Below, piece by piece: positions 11,951 through 23,412 of a stretch of 64,000 nucleotides of DNA (positions are counted from its first letter, which is position 1; each line of letters starts with the position of its first letter). Location of the stretch: contig JAHREC010000018.1 of assembly GCA_020081605.1 (NCBI GenBank), positions 5,952,001-6,016,000 of the forward strand. Direction: 5' to 3'. The translations under genes and the position numbers were made by a program. The notes beneath the pieces were generated by a model. It did not search any database and was not told the origin of the DNA. It saw only the letters and a list, made by a program, of their open reading frames with translations. Origin of the DNA: Albifimbria verrucaria (Eukaryota; Ascomycota; Sordariomycetes; Hypocreales; Stachybotryaceae).

Positions 11951-14900
11951 ATGACCGGCACGTTGGTCGATGGCTTCCAACGGTTTTCTGTTGGTGGGCA
12001 TCAAGAAGTGAGCAATTCTGTTGGGTCTTTGAACGTTGACGGAAATGCAAGAGTCCAAGTTGGAAACACATACATTTACGGCGACCAAGACCAAACCACC
12101 AATAACCAATGTTTGGCTGCACTAAGAGGCTCTGCCGATCCTCGAGATGAGAAACTGCGTATTGAACTGACCAAAGGTGGCCTGCTCAAGGGTGTCTACC
12201 AATGGATCTTAGCCCATGACGAATTTCGAATATGGAGAGATGATAAGGATGTTGGTCTGTTGTGGATTGACGGAGATGCTGGTAAAGGCAAAACTATGCT
12301 ACTATGCGGCATCGTGAACGAATTGCTTAAAACTCAACATTCAATTCCATTCGGCCAAGGAGGTTACACTCACTTTCCCCTTCATTTTTGATACATGCTT
12401 ACACAAAATAGATCAACCAGTGGCGGTCTCCTTCTTCTTCTGTCAAGCTACGGACTACCGTCTAAACGGAACTTCTGCTGTGTTACGTGGACTGATATAT
12501 CTCTTGGTTTTACAACAACCATCGCTGGTTGGAAGAGTCCGAGACAGGTATAATCAGGCTGGACGCCAGGCTTTCGAAGGCGAAAAAGCATACTTCACTC
12601 TGTCAGGACTTTTAGGAGAGATGTTACGAAACTACTCCGGCGAACGATGCTACATGATTATTGATGCGCTCGATGAATGCCAAGGCGAACTATCTTCTCT
12701 CCTCAAATTTATTAACGAGACAGCTTCCAGTTGTCCTGCTGTTAAATGGCTTGTTTCTAGCCGAAACATCCCTAGCATAAAACGAGAGCTTCGGCTGGAT
12801 AAACGCGGCACACGAATATGCCTGGAACAGAATACACAGCATGTCATTGAGGCCGTTCAAGCCTACATTGATCATCGTACTTTGGAGCTTGCCCCTTCTC
12901 CAGGTGATGAGCACCTGCGTAACGAGCTTCGGAGGCAAATGCGTCTCAAGTCCGGCGCTACGTTCCTCTGGGTTGCTATTGTCACTCAAGAGCTTGAGAA
13001 AGTACCGGCGTTCGACTTCTTGGAAGTTCTTGAAGAGCAACCCATTGGAATCGAGCAGTTATATGATTCAATGCTCGAGCGAATAAAGAATCTACCGAGG
13101 CCGAAATATGTGGAATTTTGCCGCCTGGTTATTTGTGCCGTATTTGCAGCATACCGACCCTTGCATTTACTCGAATTAGCCACAATGTCGGGACTTCCTG
13201 AGACTATCTACATCCGGATTGAGTCTCTAAGAGAGATTATAGATATGTGCGGATCTTTTCTGACAGTGTTGGATGACCGTGTATATCTTATTCACCAATC
13301 TGTCAAAGATTATCTGACCACAAAGGAATCGACATTCATTTTCCGACATTGGGTTAAAAGTGTGCATCTCTCGCTTTTTAGACGGTCTTTGGAAATGTTG
13401 CATAAAGTTTTGCACCGCGATATCTATGGCTTGGGGTATCCAGGTTCATCAATCTTGAATATGGCACGACCGCAGGATGACCCTTTGGCTTTTGCCGAGT
13501 ATCCCTGTGTATACTGGATTAGCCATCTCAATGACGCAATGCTTGATACTGATGACTTGATATTCGCTGATGATATGGAAGATGGAGGTATAATTTATCA
13601 ATTTCTAGAAGAACATCTGCTACACTGGCTAGAGGCTTTGAGTCTTCTACGAGCTGTTTCCACTGGTGGGCAAGCAGTAGTGGCGTTGGAGGGTATTTTG
13701 GTAAGCCTCTTGACCAGAATTATCAGTGAGAGGCTCATAAGCTAACGATTGGTAGGGGCAGCGAAGTATTGAACCAATGCTAGGATATGTCAAAGATATC
13801 CGGCGTGTGTTCCAATTGTACGGCCAAATGATCCAAGAACAGCCTCTCCAAGTTTATGCATCGATATTGGTCTTTAGCCCAGCCAATAGCATTATAAGGC
13901 AATGGTTCGATACGAAAACTCCAAAGTGGCTTATGGCTCCTAAAATGATAGACCAGAGTTGGAGCGCTCAAGTCGGAGCGCTTGAGCATGGTGCTGATAT
14001 TACAGCTTTTGCACCCTCGCCTGATGGAAAAATCATCGTCTCGGTGTGTGAGCGAAAAATCCGAGTATGGGATATAGCTTCAAGTCATTGCTTCATGACA
14101 CTTGACGCACCGGGGAGGCCCTTCATTTGTGCTTCTCACCGGACAGCAGATTATTTGCAACAGCATCAGTGGATGGAGCCGTGTGTGTCTGGGACATTTC
14201 ATCTTGGTGTATAACAGCAAACTTCAATGGGCCGACTGAAGCACCCGTCAGTATGAAATTTTCAACAGACTGCCGACGCATTGCAGCGGCCTTCGAACAC
14301 CATAAAACACATGTCTGGGACGTGGCAGATGGAAATTGCGTACAAATGGCGAGACCACGGATTAAGGACGAAGTAACCATCTCCAGCAGTCTGCTGCAAA
14401 ATGACCTAAGTAAAGTTACGGTATTCGAAAATGGCGAGACAAATATCTGGAATGAATGGGGAGAAGTGTTAAGAATATGACGATAGGACAAGGCCGTGAA
14501 TTGTCTAACAACAATATTGCCTACTCTCAAACCGGTCATTTCTTAGTTTGCTGGAGCTCTGACTGGTTCTGCAAGGTGATGGGACTTGAAATCTGGGACC
14601 TCGAATCTGGACACTGCACGAAGAAGCTCCCTATGGAGACTGTTATTAACTCAGCCGTTTTATCTGCGGATGGAAAGTATGTTGGAATCATACGATTGGA
14701 AACAATTTTCGAAATCTGGGATGTCATAACAGAATATTGCATCATGAAGTTCAAAACGGGTTATACGCCAGTTGAAGCCCTCGCATTTACGACGGATGCT
14801 CAACAAATCGTCGCTCAATTAAGGAGTGGAACTTTGGCAATATTCGACGTTGCTCCTGAACATTCGGTAAAATTGTTCGAAGATGGAGACCAAGATGAAG

Positions 14901-15863
14901 AGCAGGATGAGGAGCAAGCTGACATGATAGTGCTCTCACACGACGGCCAGAGAACTGCTTCTTCATGTAGAAATATCATCACTATAAGGGATGTTGATAA
15001 TGCTTCATTCAAAGTTACGATACGTAGGAGAGTCTCGCATTTTGTGTTTTCTCCTAGCGACAAGAATATTGCTATCATATACACCAACGGCTTGATCGAG
15101 ATTTGGGATGCATCAACAGGTAATTGCCTGAAAAGCTTTGAAGGCAGAGACGACTGGCGAGGGCTGTCTCTTTAGCGGCAAATGACAAAGATATTGCTTT
15201 TGTCACGAGCGATCGCACCTTCAAGATTGAGAGTATTACAGTCCCTTCTGTATCATCTGGCTTGGAATTTGTGGGCCATGGCCCGTTGGCTTTACTAAAA
15301 CAGGAGATCATATAGCCGCAGGGTTTGATGACAAGCAGATCAAACTTTGGAGCCTCAAGGGCGAATGCCTGGCATGCTTCCGGCATACTGACAATATTCT
15401 CGCCGTAGCGATCTCGCAAAATGACCAACATATCGCTACAGTATCCGAGTCAACGGCATGGACGGTCAATATCTGGAATACATCTGGGGTATTGCTCAAA
15501 ACAATGCATATTTCCGGCTGGAAAGATAATGTGTATCTTTCTGTTTCAAAGCGTGGATATCCTCTGTACATCTGTTTTGAAGACAAGGGGTCACGTCTTC
15601 GTATGAATCGCAGCACACTTGATCTTGGCCCATGTGAACTTGTATCCTTGACGAAGGGAGTAGTCTCTGCTGAATATTCGGGATATGGCCTCAGCAATGA
15701 CAACGAGTGGATCACTTATAAGGGCCAGAATGTTTTATGGTTACCTCCAGATTGTCGGCCATGGACTTGGGATGTTGCACCACTGACTGTGGCCGTTGCG
15801 AACCAGTCGAAGAGAGTCATTTCCTTTAGGTTCGCTGATGAAAGATTATCAACGCCCTTCTAG
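11951..15863 (+). CDS. NACHT-WD40 STAND receptor (fungal NLR) with N-terminal HET-s-type amyloid-like motif
   Basis: Large fungal NLR of the HET-E/NWD class: a nucleotide-gated receptor controlling regulated cell death. Exons: 11951-12362, 12412-13700 and 13756-15863. Introns are 49 nt (GTTACA-AAATAG) and 55 nt (GTAAGC-TGGTAG). Residues 22-41 (NSVGSLNVDGNARVQVGNTY) match the spacing of HET-s-related amyloid motifs. Next come the usual pre-NACHT segment (ADPRDEKLRIELTKGGLL), Walker A GDAGKGKT (residues 108-115), Walker B CYMIIDALDEC, and a winged-helix-like stretch ending LIHQSVKDYL. From about 14000 the protein is a run of WD40 units (IRVWDIAS, VCVWDISS, LEIWDLESG, IEIWDASTG, IKLWSLKG). The frame breaks four times, at 14119-14121, 14458-14461, 15161-15163 and 15282-15284, all short C or G runs. 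One added base at each restores continuous WD40 sequence, so I call it intact. Confidence 0.87.
12014..12073 (+). other. candidate HET-s-related amyloid motif (HRAM)
   Basis: Encodes NLR residues 22-41. The pattern is N-S-V, eight or so residues, G-x-A-R-V-Q-x-G-N-x-Y, directly ahead of the NACHT domain, which is where prion-forming signalling motifs sit in NWD2-type receptors. Only one copy is visible. Assignment rests on motif pattern and position. Confidence 0.65.
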
Positions 15864-16657
15864 AAAAAGGTGTTAGTAGTCTTAATTGGTACGAACAATG
15901 CAACATTTACCTTGCTTACCTACTCGCCGGAAAGAGTCATGGAAGAAAACACCGATATTAACAAGGAGGAGGCCACAAAGAACTTAGCGAACGGTACATT
16001 GAAGCACGAATGCTGAATAGTTAGTGGTCTTATTTTATCGGCAAGCCAGCAATTTCTCAGCAAAGTACATAATGCTGCAGTGATCATTACGACTAGCTGG
16101 ATAAATTAGTTACTGGTTTTACATAACGTTAGACATTTGCCTAGTCTAGTATGTTGTCTCCAGAGTTATTTTGGGAAAACATAGACTATGGAGGGGCTTA
16201 GATAGACTCCAGACGATATTTAACCATACTCTAATCTGTCCCTGAGCAGGGCTGACAAAAGGACGCGCTTCAAAGCATGTCTTAGCTGCGTGGTTCTTTA
16301 AGACAGTGACTACTTATGTCATGCATATGTGCAGTTCGTAACATTACCATCCGTGTGGGAAGTCAAGCCAGAAACTAATTTGCTGTACTGGGACGAAGAT
16401 CTTCGCAACATCACAACTATAAACCTGTGCAACTCAGAGCGTATGCACTCATATTCTGCGGCAACAACACGATTTATTTATAATTCGAGATTAACCACAA
16501 TTTCTGACGAAGCTAGCAGTCAAAATTCACCAAGACAATACACTAGACCCTGCCCGCATCGTTCCCTCTTCTATTGTATTTCCTTGCCATCGAGTCTGTC
16601 AGGTAGGCCGTTCGATTGTGCCAATAGGAGAAGTCGCGATTACGTTGCCATTGTTAT
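15864..16657. other. convergent interval, NLR 3' side to metallothionein 3' side
   Basis: About 800 bases, AT-rich, between the convergent NLR and metallothionein genes. No HeLo-type or other effector gene is visible beside the NLR. Confidence 0.45.
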
Positions 16658-16929
16658 TTAGTGCTGTTATATGAGTGTCAGCTGGAGGTACATGTAAGCC
16701 AGGGAGGTATAAACTTACGCCGCAAGAAGAGCACGAGCAGGAGTCGCAGGCGCCGGAGCAGTTGCAAGAGGAGCAAGAGCTAAGAATGATTGTTAGCTAG
16801 TTGTTAATGTAGTTTTGTGTCTTTCGATGTGAGTTCCAGGGGTGTTCAGGGTGAGAACAGGGCAGGTGATGGGCCGTGTAAGTGGTGGGTGGGATTCGCC
16901 AACAGCGGGTTACACTCACCAGGAGACAT
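16658..16929 (-). CDS. Copper metallothionein-like short Cys-rich protein
   Basis: Three-exon gene for a protein of only 25-26 residues with seven cysteines (CSSCNCSGACDSCSCSSC). Cys spacing is C-x2-C-x-C-x3-C-x2-C-x-C-x2-C, like small fungal copper metallothioneins, which chelate Cu(I) in the cytosol. The start ATG is at 16929 (MSPG...). Intron 1 (about 16919-16780) has a CTAAC branch point shortly before its TTCTTAG acceptor. Exon 2 (16779-16719) encodes the Cys core. Intron 2 (16718-16664, 55 nt) has a GTAAGT donor, a CTGAC branch and an AACAG acceptor. Exon 3 is just His codon plus TAA. The first junction is ambiguous: the canonical GTGAGT donor at 16919 leaves the Cys frame one base short, another likely G undercall. 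A donor GTGTAA at 16915 would fit without correction. Confidence 0.75.
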
Positions 16930-19929
16930 TTTGATTGTCGGTTGAAGTGTTTGAGAATGAAGTATTGGATTGTTGAGATGAAAAAGCTTGTGGGTTGATG
17001 AAAAAGACTTCATTCCCGAGGGTGGCCATGGTCGACTCTTATAGCTGGAGCTCCTCACCAGATCTCCCACCCTACGCTACTCCTTTGACCGAGCCGAATG
17101 ACACCCACCATGTGTTCCATGCCACCCATGACGCCTCCATGTTGGATCCGAGATACCACTAGCATCAGAAACAAGAGGAACTTTGCGTTCGGAAATCGAG
17201 CGGGCGTCTCCGCGTCGCCGTGGTCGTTGGTTCAGAAGCATCCCGGCAGGCCACTTACACCACGCATCCCTGCGGCTGCAGGATGTCGGTTTAAGCATCA
17301 CGCGGTTTGACAAGGCGCCCCGCACACCATAGACCGCAAGGTGTAGGGTCAGCCGGGCGGCGCTATTGGCTCGGGCGGATCGAGGCTGTTCAAGATGGGG
17401 GTGGGCGAGGACCAGGTAGGGACAGCAAGCTTGGGGCAGGCTGTTCCAGCTTGACGAGCTATGAGGTGGCTAGGACTATTGGGCCGGCAAGATGGGGGTA
17501 TCGACGTGGGTGTATGTGGGTAACGCGTGGGAGGCAAGCAGGTTTGGTGTGGGCGAGCTGTGTGCCTGGGTCGATGAGGTTGCATCGCCGTGGACCAACC
17601 ATGTCCGGCATGAGTTCATGTGGATAAGCAACAAACAGGTAAAACACGCTGGCATGATGCTATTCTTATCTTACGATGGCTATCTGCGGCCGAGGAGAGG
17701 ATGGCGAACTGACAGGTAGATCTGCGGATGCAGAAAGGCCATCACCATCACATCATGGCAGTGGACGAAGGCGGGTGGCAAGACAAAGGGACCCTTTGAA
17801 CAGCAGCAAAGGACAACACAGGACAGAGACAGCGAGGGGTTCTGGTGCAACGTTCGACCGACCATTATCTCAATTGAGGAGCGGATGAGAGAGTCCATGA
17901 CCTCCCCCTCCCGCGGCTGTCCCGGCAGGCAACTCTGAGCACTATGGGCACCGGACCGGGCCGAGCCCACGTCTGCCAATGACAAGCTATCACAACAAGC
18001 CCTGCTAGAAGGAAACTCGGTTGCCATCGGAAGAGGGACCACCCTGTGCGGATGTTGACCATGGTATGTGTTTGCTTCTTTTGTAAAAGCATGTGGTAAG
18101 AGACGTGGGAAGGCATGGAGACGTCCTGACTCATGTGGTTTTGGGGAGACAGAACCGCATTAGCCGCTCCAGTGAACCAGCAAGAAGGACTATATCCAAT
18201 CATTCAGGGCGAGGCGAGGGTCTTGGGCTGATGGGCAGAAGGACTAGAGACAGACCCTTTGAGCGTGATGCAGAAGGAGGGAAGGGGAGCAGGCGGACAT
18301 GGCCGATCACCAAGGAAGCACCAGGGTAGCGCTCACCGGGAGCCAGAAACGGGAAAAGCTGGCTGAGCAACCGCTGATAGCGATGGGTAATGGAATGGGA
18401 ATGGGGACATGGGGTTACGTGGGGAGGAGGTCCCGGTGAGACGGGGAGGGACCAAGAAGAGGAGAAAGGTGAAGCTGACCTGAGAGTTCAGCCCGAGGGC
18501 CCGGGCGAGTGGGAACAGCGAGGTCCAGCAAGGTCCGTAGGATAAGTCGTTGTGTCCCCCTTGTGTGTTGTGTCTTTGTTGGAAGCGTCTGATTCTGTCG
18601 ATGTGTTGCTGTTGCGTTGGGAGGCGGAAGAGGTGGCTCGACAACTCGGCCGTCTTGTCAGCACAGCGCCGTCTCTCAGTTGGCGTGAGGCTCAGCTCCT
18701 GTCCTCTCCTTTCCTCTCTCTCTCGCAAATCAAGGCAGTTGAAGACAGAAATCAAAAGAACACACCTCTGCTGGTGAAGCATCAGTGAACACCAAGAGTG
18801 AGCGTCAGGGTGTCAGCGGCAACGGGCCCTCGTCCTCCTTATATCCTCCAACCTCGAGCCAGCCCCGTCGGCCACCGCCTTTCACGGGCCAGCAGCTTAT
18901 CTGGCGCTGAGCAAGTTTCCTCTGCTTTCTTCTTGCAGTGAGACGGTTTGGTTTGCGAACCGACACGATGGAGGGCCATCAAGGTGTCCAGAGGCCATCC
19001 GGGTTCTCAACCCCGTCGTTGCATCTTCAGCTGTAGCGACAAACAGCTCCGCGCCAAGTTTGGCCGCTACACGATGATAAATACTTGCAGAGAGATGGGG
19101 TTATCCGTGGACTGTTATTGCGTAGTTTGTGCACATCAAGTTGGGGTGATAAGGAACGAGTGTTCTTCGCCCTCGGACATGCATCATCCTTCATCATCCT
19201 GACTCGGACTGACCTAGCCGACACAGAAAGACGGTCTCGCTTATACAACTTGCATAATTCTAATAGCATACATAATCCTGACGAATAGGGGCTAGAAAAG
19301 CTGAAAAGACATACGACGAGACGTTGGCCGGTCGAAAGAATAGTCAACCAATATACTCGTTAAAGCACTAACAACTCGCCAACAACTCGGAACCATCCAG
19401 AGACATAACCACCTTCATTACATGTCGACAAAGCAAATACAAAACTCGAAACAAAGTTGTTTTTTCTTGGTGATATACTTCGAACAACCAGTTGAAGAAG
19501 CCCCGGCCGACTTCCACGAACCCATCTCGCAACGAGAGAGCAATCCCGCAACAACGAATCCAAAACCGCCGATAACTCCCTATGCTTAAAGAAATCGATA
19601 AACATAACGTATCAAATAAACTCTGCGAGTTAGAGTCTGCCTATAGCCTTTGACCACATGCTGGCGCCAGCATATCAGTCGTTATCGTAACTCACAATCA
19701 ACAGACTCCCCCGCACGCAAGACACGTCCGACCAACCTCCCCTTAACCACAAATCACCGCAGTTCAAATCACGCAAGCATGCTCAAATTTTGACAGGAAA
19801 ATATTTGACCATTGGGATACTATCAACTATGCCAAGTAATCATTCTGCAATATAGTAATCCCCAAAACCTGTCCCCTCCCTCCCAATATCTCGACACTTC
19901 TCCCAACATGGCTCACATCCTCGCGTACC
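16930..19929. other. 3 kb gene-free interval
   Basis: Lies between the metallothionein start and the ENA ATPase stop. The first few hundred bases upstream of 16929 are the metallothionein promoter. The rest has many short open frames on both strands but none with recognisable domains, consistent spliceable exons or plausible composition. It could hold untranslated RNA; nothing in the sequence shows it. Confidence 0.4.
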
Positions 19930-22900
19930 TTATACCTGCTCTACTCCTCTCATCTTGGTCACCTTGTCAACTCCCAGACCAAAACGTCTCTTCACCGCCT
20001 TCCACGTCTCGATCAGCGCAATGTACAACACCACTGCGCCCGCCACGACGCCCCACTCCACGACAGCCCCTCGTGCTTGAACACCTTGGTGTTGAGCTCG
20101 GGGATGTACACGATGGGGAAGATCATGACAGAATCCACCGACGACCGACCAGAACAGGAAACGGTTGTGGTAGATGGTCTTGAAGACGGAGAACAGGCCG
20201 GTCCAGCGCTCGTCCATAGCGAACAGGCTGCGGTGGAAGTGCTTCACCTGCCACGACGTAACCAGCAGGAGGAACGCAAGCGTTGCAAAGGTCGTAGCTC
20301 TGGCGCGGAAGATGGCGCCGCAACCGGTGCCAGCATCTTCGTTGCAGCCCTCCATGAGGGGTGGTAACCCTGGCCGCTAGCCGCGTACAGAACAAGCATG
20401 AAGGACATCAGGCACATGGATCCCATAATGGTACCGTACATAAGCTGATCGCGAATCAGATCTATCGTAAAGATGCCCCGGTTCAGGTCACGAGGCGGAC
20501 GATCCAGAATATCGGGCGCCGCTTCCTCGAGACCCAGGCCGAGGGCGAGGAGAAGACGTGATTAGATTGGCCCAGAGAATTTCCAAAGGCGACAAGGGGA
20601 ACACCGCGACGCCGTGCGTATCTTTAAACGCAAGACCAATCAACAGTAGAAGAACCTGAGCCAGATTGGATGTAAGAAGATGTAGAAGGAACTGCACTAT
20701 TGTTAGTCTATGTAGCGTAAACCCCGACCGGTTGAAAAACATACCTTTTGAATATTGTCTGCAAGTCTACGACCCTCCTTGATACCTGTAACGATGGAGG
20801 CAAAGTTATCGTCTGTGAGGACCATATCGGCGGCCTCTTTAGCGACGTCACTGCCTCGGTCGCCCATCGCGATACCGACGTCCGCCTGCTTCAGCGCAGG
20901 CGAGTCGTTGACACCGTCACCTGTCATGATACAGAACGCCTTTCGGCGATGCAGGGCCTGGATCACCCTGACCTTGGTCAGAGGGCTGCAACGAGCAATG
21001 ACAAGAGGCAGCTCTTCCAGGGCGTCGATCTGGTCATCCGTGAGGTTGCCAAAATCGGCCGCGGCCATGACAGTAGTGGGCTTCAACGGGACGTCGTGCG
21101 ACAGGATTCCGACCTCGTAGGCAATGGCAGTGGCGGTCTTGATATGGTCTCCGGTGACCATGTGCACCGTGACGCCGGCCCGGATACACTGGGCCACGGC
21201 GCCGGCCGTCTCCGGTCGGGGTGGGTCGTAGAGACCGGCCAGACCCAAAAGTTCAAATCGCACTCAACCTTGGTACGCTCATGCGCGTCCTCGGATGAGT
21301 TGTTCATAGTCTTGCTGGCAATGCAGAGGACACGAAGGCCCTGCGCAGCCAGCTCCTCAGACTTGGCGAGGATGGCCTGTTTCAAGGCTTCATCCTCCTT
21401 CAGGAGTGGAACAAGGACCTCAACGGCACCCTTGGTGTAAACCTGGTATCCGGTATCGATGCTGTGGCTGTAGACGACGCTCATAAGCTTGACTGAAGAG
21501 TCAAAGGGTGTTCCGCAATGAGAGTGTCCGAGTTTGCCCTGTTCTTGCCGAAGCGCAAGGCAAAGACCTTGAGGGCAATCTCCGTGGGTTCACCGATAGC
21601 CTTCCAGTCAGAGGCAGATGAAGTGGTGACGCTACTAGAATCCGTCTCCGGCTCCTTCTTGCCGTCCGAAACGGTGGCATTGTTGCAAAGCACGAGTGTT
21701 GTGAGGAAAGCGTTGAGGTTGCTGTCGGCGAGGGGCCCGGACCAGGTGACGGTGCCGCTAGTGGGGTCGTACGGATCGGCGGTCCCCTCAACGGAGCCGG
21801 ATAGGTCTCCACGCAGCCAGACCTTGCGGGTGATCATGCGGCCCTGGGTCAGCGTGCCAGTCTTGTCGGAGCAGATGTTGGTGACGCCGCCGACGGCTTC
21901 GAGCGAGGGCATCTGGCGCACAATGACATGTCCCTTAACCATAGCCTTAGTGGCGACGGCCATTGTCACGGTGAGGACAGCGAGCAGAGACTCGGGGATG
22001 ACGGCGACACCAACACAGATTCCGTAGAGCAGGACCTCATCGCCGACCTGCCACTTGCTGGCGGAGAAGACAATGATGGCAAGCAGGATGGCAAAGGCAA
22101 ACAGGTAGAGGGCAAACTTGCTCAGGGTAACCTGCATAGGGGTACCCTCGAGGCCGAGGATGGCGCGCGTGCTTTGGTACGTCTTCACCATCATCTTACC
22201 GATTGGGCTTTTACCGGACGTGTCGCGCTTGGTCTTGCGCAGCATCTCGGCGATCTGGCCGACCTCGGTCTCCATGCCAGTTGCGATGACGATGCCGACG
22301 GCGCGACCGCGCGTGACGGAGCTACCAGAGTAGACGAGATTTACGCGATCGCCGACGGGGAGGTCGGGATCGGACAGAATTGCTTCAGGATCCTTACTGA
22401 TGGCTACGGATTCACCCGTGAGGAGAGCTTCATCGGTGGACAGGTTGATGCCGTGGACCAGGCGAAGGTCAGCGGGGACCATATCGCCCGTGGCCAGGAG
22501 ACGAGGTCGCCCTTGACGAGCGTCTCGGCCTTGACCGTGTCGCTGTGGCCATCGCGAATGACCTTGCACTTGGGGGTGGACAGGGCGTAGAGCGACTGAA
22601 TGGTCTGCTCGGCGCGGTAGTCCTGGATCAGTCTGTTTGTTTCTTGACATTAGCAACGTCTTCGGTGTCGCGCCGGAGGGCGGTCTTTTGTAAATTTGAT
22701 CTTGTTTTTTGGGGAGCAACAATCTGCGGCAATGCATTTCAAGTAAGCAGCTTCGTCAACGTAGTTTTCTTTCCCGCCGTCCTCCCTCCTCACCTCACGT
22801 GGGTTCCTGCAACGCCGCTCCAGATTTAATGAGCTTGTAGATTGCGCGAGGAACCCGAGGTTTCTTCAATTTCAAAGAGGAGGGTGAACAGAGGAGGCGA

Positions 22901-23412
22901 GAAAGGATTTCTAGTTCTAGGCATGCCCCGAAAGCACACTGACATTTACAAACTGTGGGGAGGTTGCGGGTGTAAGATGTGTGTGTGTGTGTTTACATAC
23001 CCCACGACAATGTTCAGAACAATGACTGCGACGACGACGCCGGCCTCGATATAGTCCTTGATGGCGAAGGACAGGGCGGCGACGGCGATGAGAACGACGG
23101 TGAGGGCGTTTGCAATCTGGGCGAGGAAGATCTGCCACAGAGATGGGCCCTTGGCCCCTTTGATGGAGTTGAGGCCGTCCCGGACAAGCCGGGCGGCGGC
23201 TTCTTCGTTGCTCAGCCCATTTTCAGTGTCGGTCTTGAAGCGCTCAGCAACTTGCTGGGCGGATGGCGTGTGAGGACAGCTTGGCTTCTCTATAGCTAAG
23301 TCTGGGGGTTCCGCTATAGGGGTTGGTCGTCGGGGCTGGCAAGGGCCGTCGAGTCCGAAGAGGAGTTGGCGTGGTGTGCACCATTCGTACTAGTGACGTC
23401 GGCTTCTCCCAT
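19930..23412 (-). CDS. ENA-type (P-type IID) sodium/alkali-cation efflux ATPase
   Basis: P-type ATPase of the fungal ENA class, pumping Na+, Li+ or K+ out of the cell at the plasma membrane at high salt or pH. The start ATG is at 23412 (MGEADVTSTNGAHH). Introns: 23000-22633 (368 nt, GTATGT donor, contains a TG dinucleotide run) and 20744-20692 (53 nt). Motifs in order: LLTGESVAISKDP (actuator), AVIPESLLAVLTVTMAVATK with SDKTGTLTQGRM (phosphorylated Asp), MVTGDHIKTATAIA, and MTGDGVNDSPALKQADVGIA. C-terminal transmembrane segments follow, including FLLHLLTSNLAQVLLLLIGL and LMYGTIMGSMCLMSFMLVLY. Nucleotide-binding loop length and the PESLLAVLT form fit ENA rather than PMCA. Frame breaks lie at 23319-23322, 22497-22498, 21506-21508, 21255-21257, about 20545-20556, 20358-20361, 20131-20136 and 20067-20070. 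Most are repaired by one base in a homopolymer; those near 20550 and 20133 would need a base removed or two added. Confidence 0.85.

Noticed and set aside
13756..15863. NLR WD40 half as a decayed pseudogene
   Set aside because: All four frame changes fall in short C/G runs and one base each restores regular WD40 sequence; essential genes nearby show the same defect.
16329..16661. 110-codon plus-strand frame
   Set aside because: Overlaps the metallothionein 3' end antisense and has no recognisable content.
17300..18800. Several 70-150 codon frames on both strands
   Set aside because: G+C-driven random frames overlapping each other; no family resemblance.
19740..19790. Possible second tRNA from a GTTCAAATC box B-like string
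   Set aside because: No acceptor or anticodon stem can be folded around it.
20748..22590. Long plus-strand frames of 220-230 codons
   Set aside because: Antisense shadows of the ENA ATPase.
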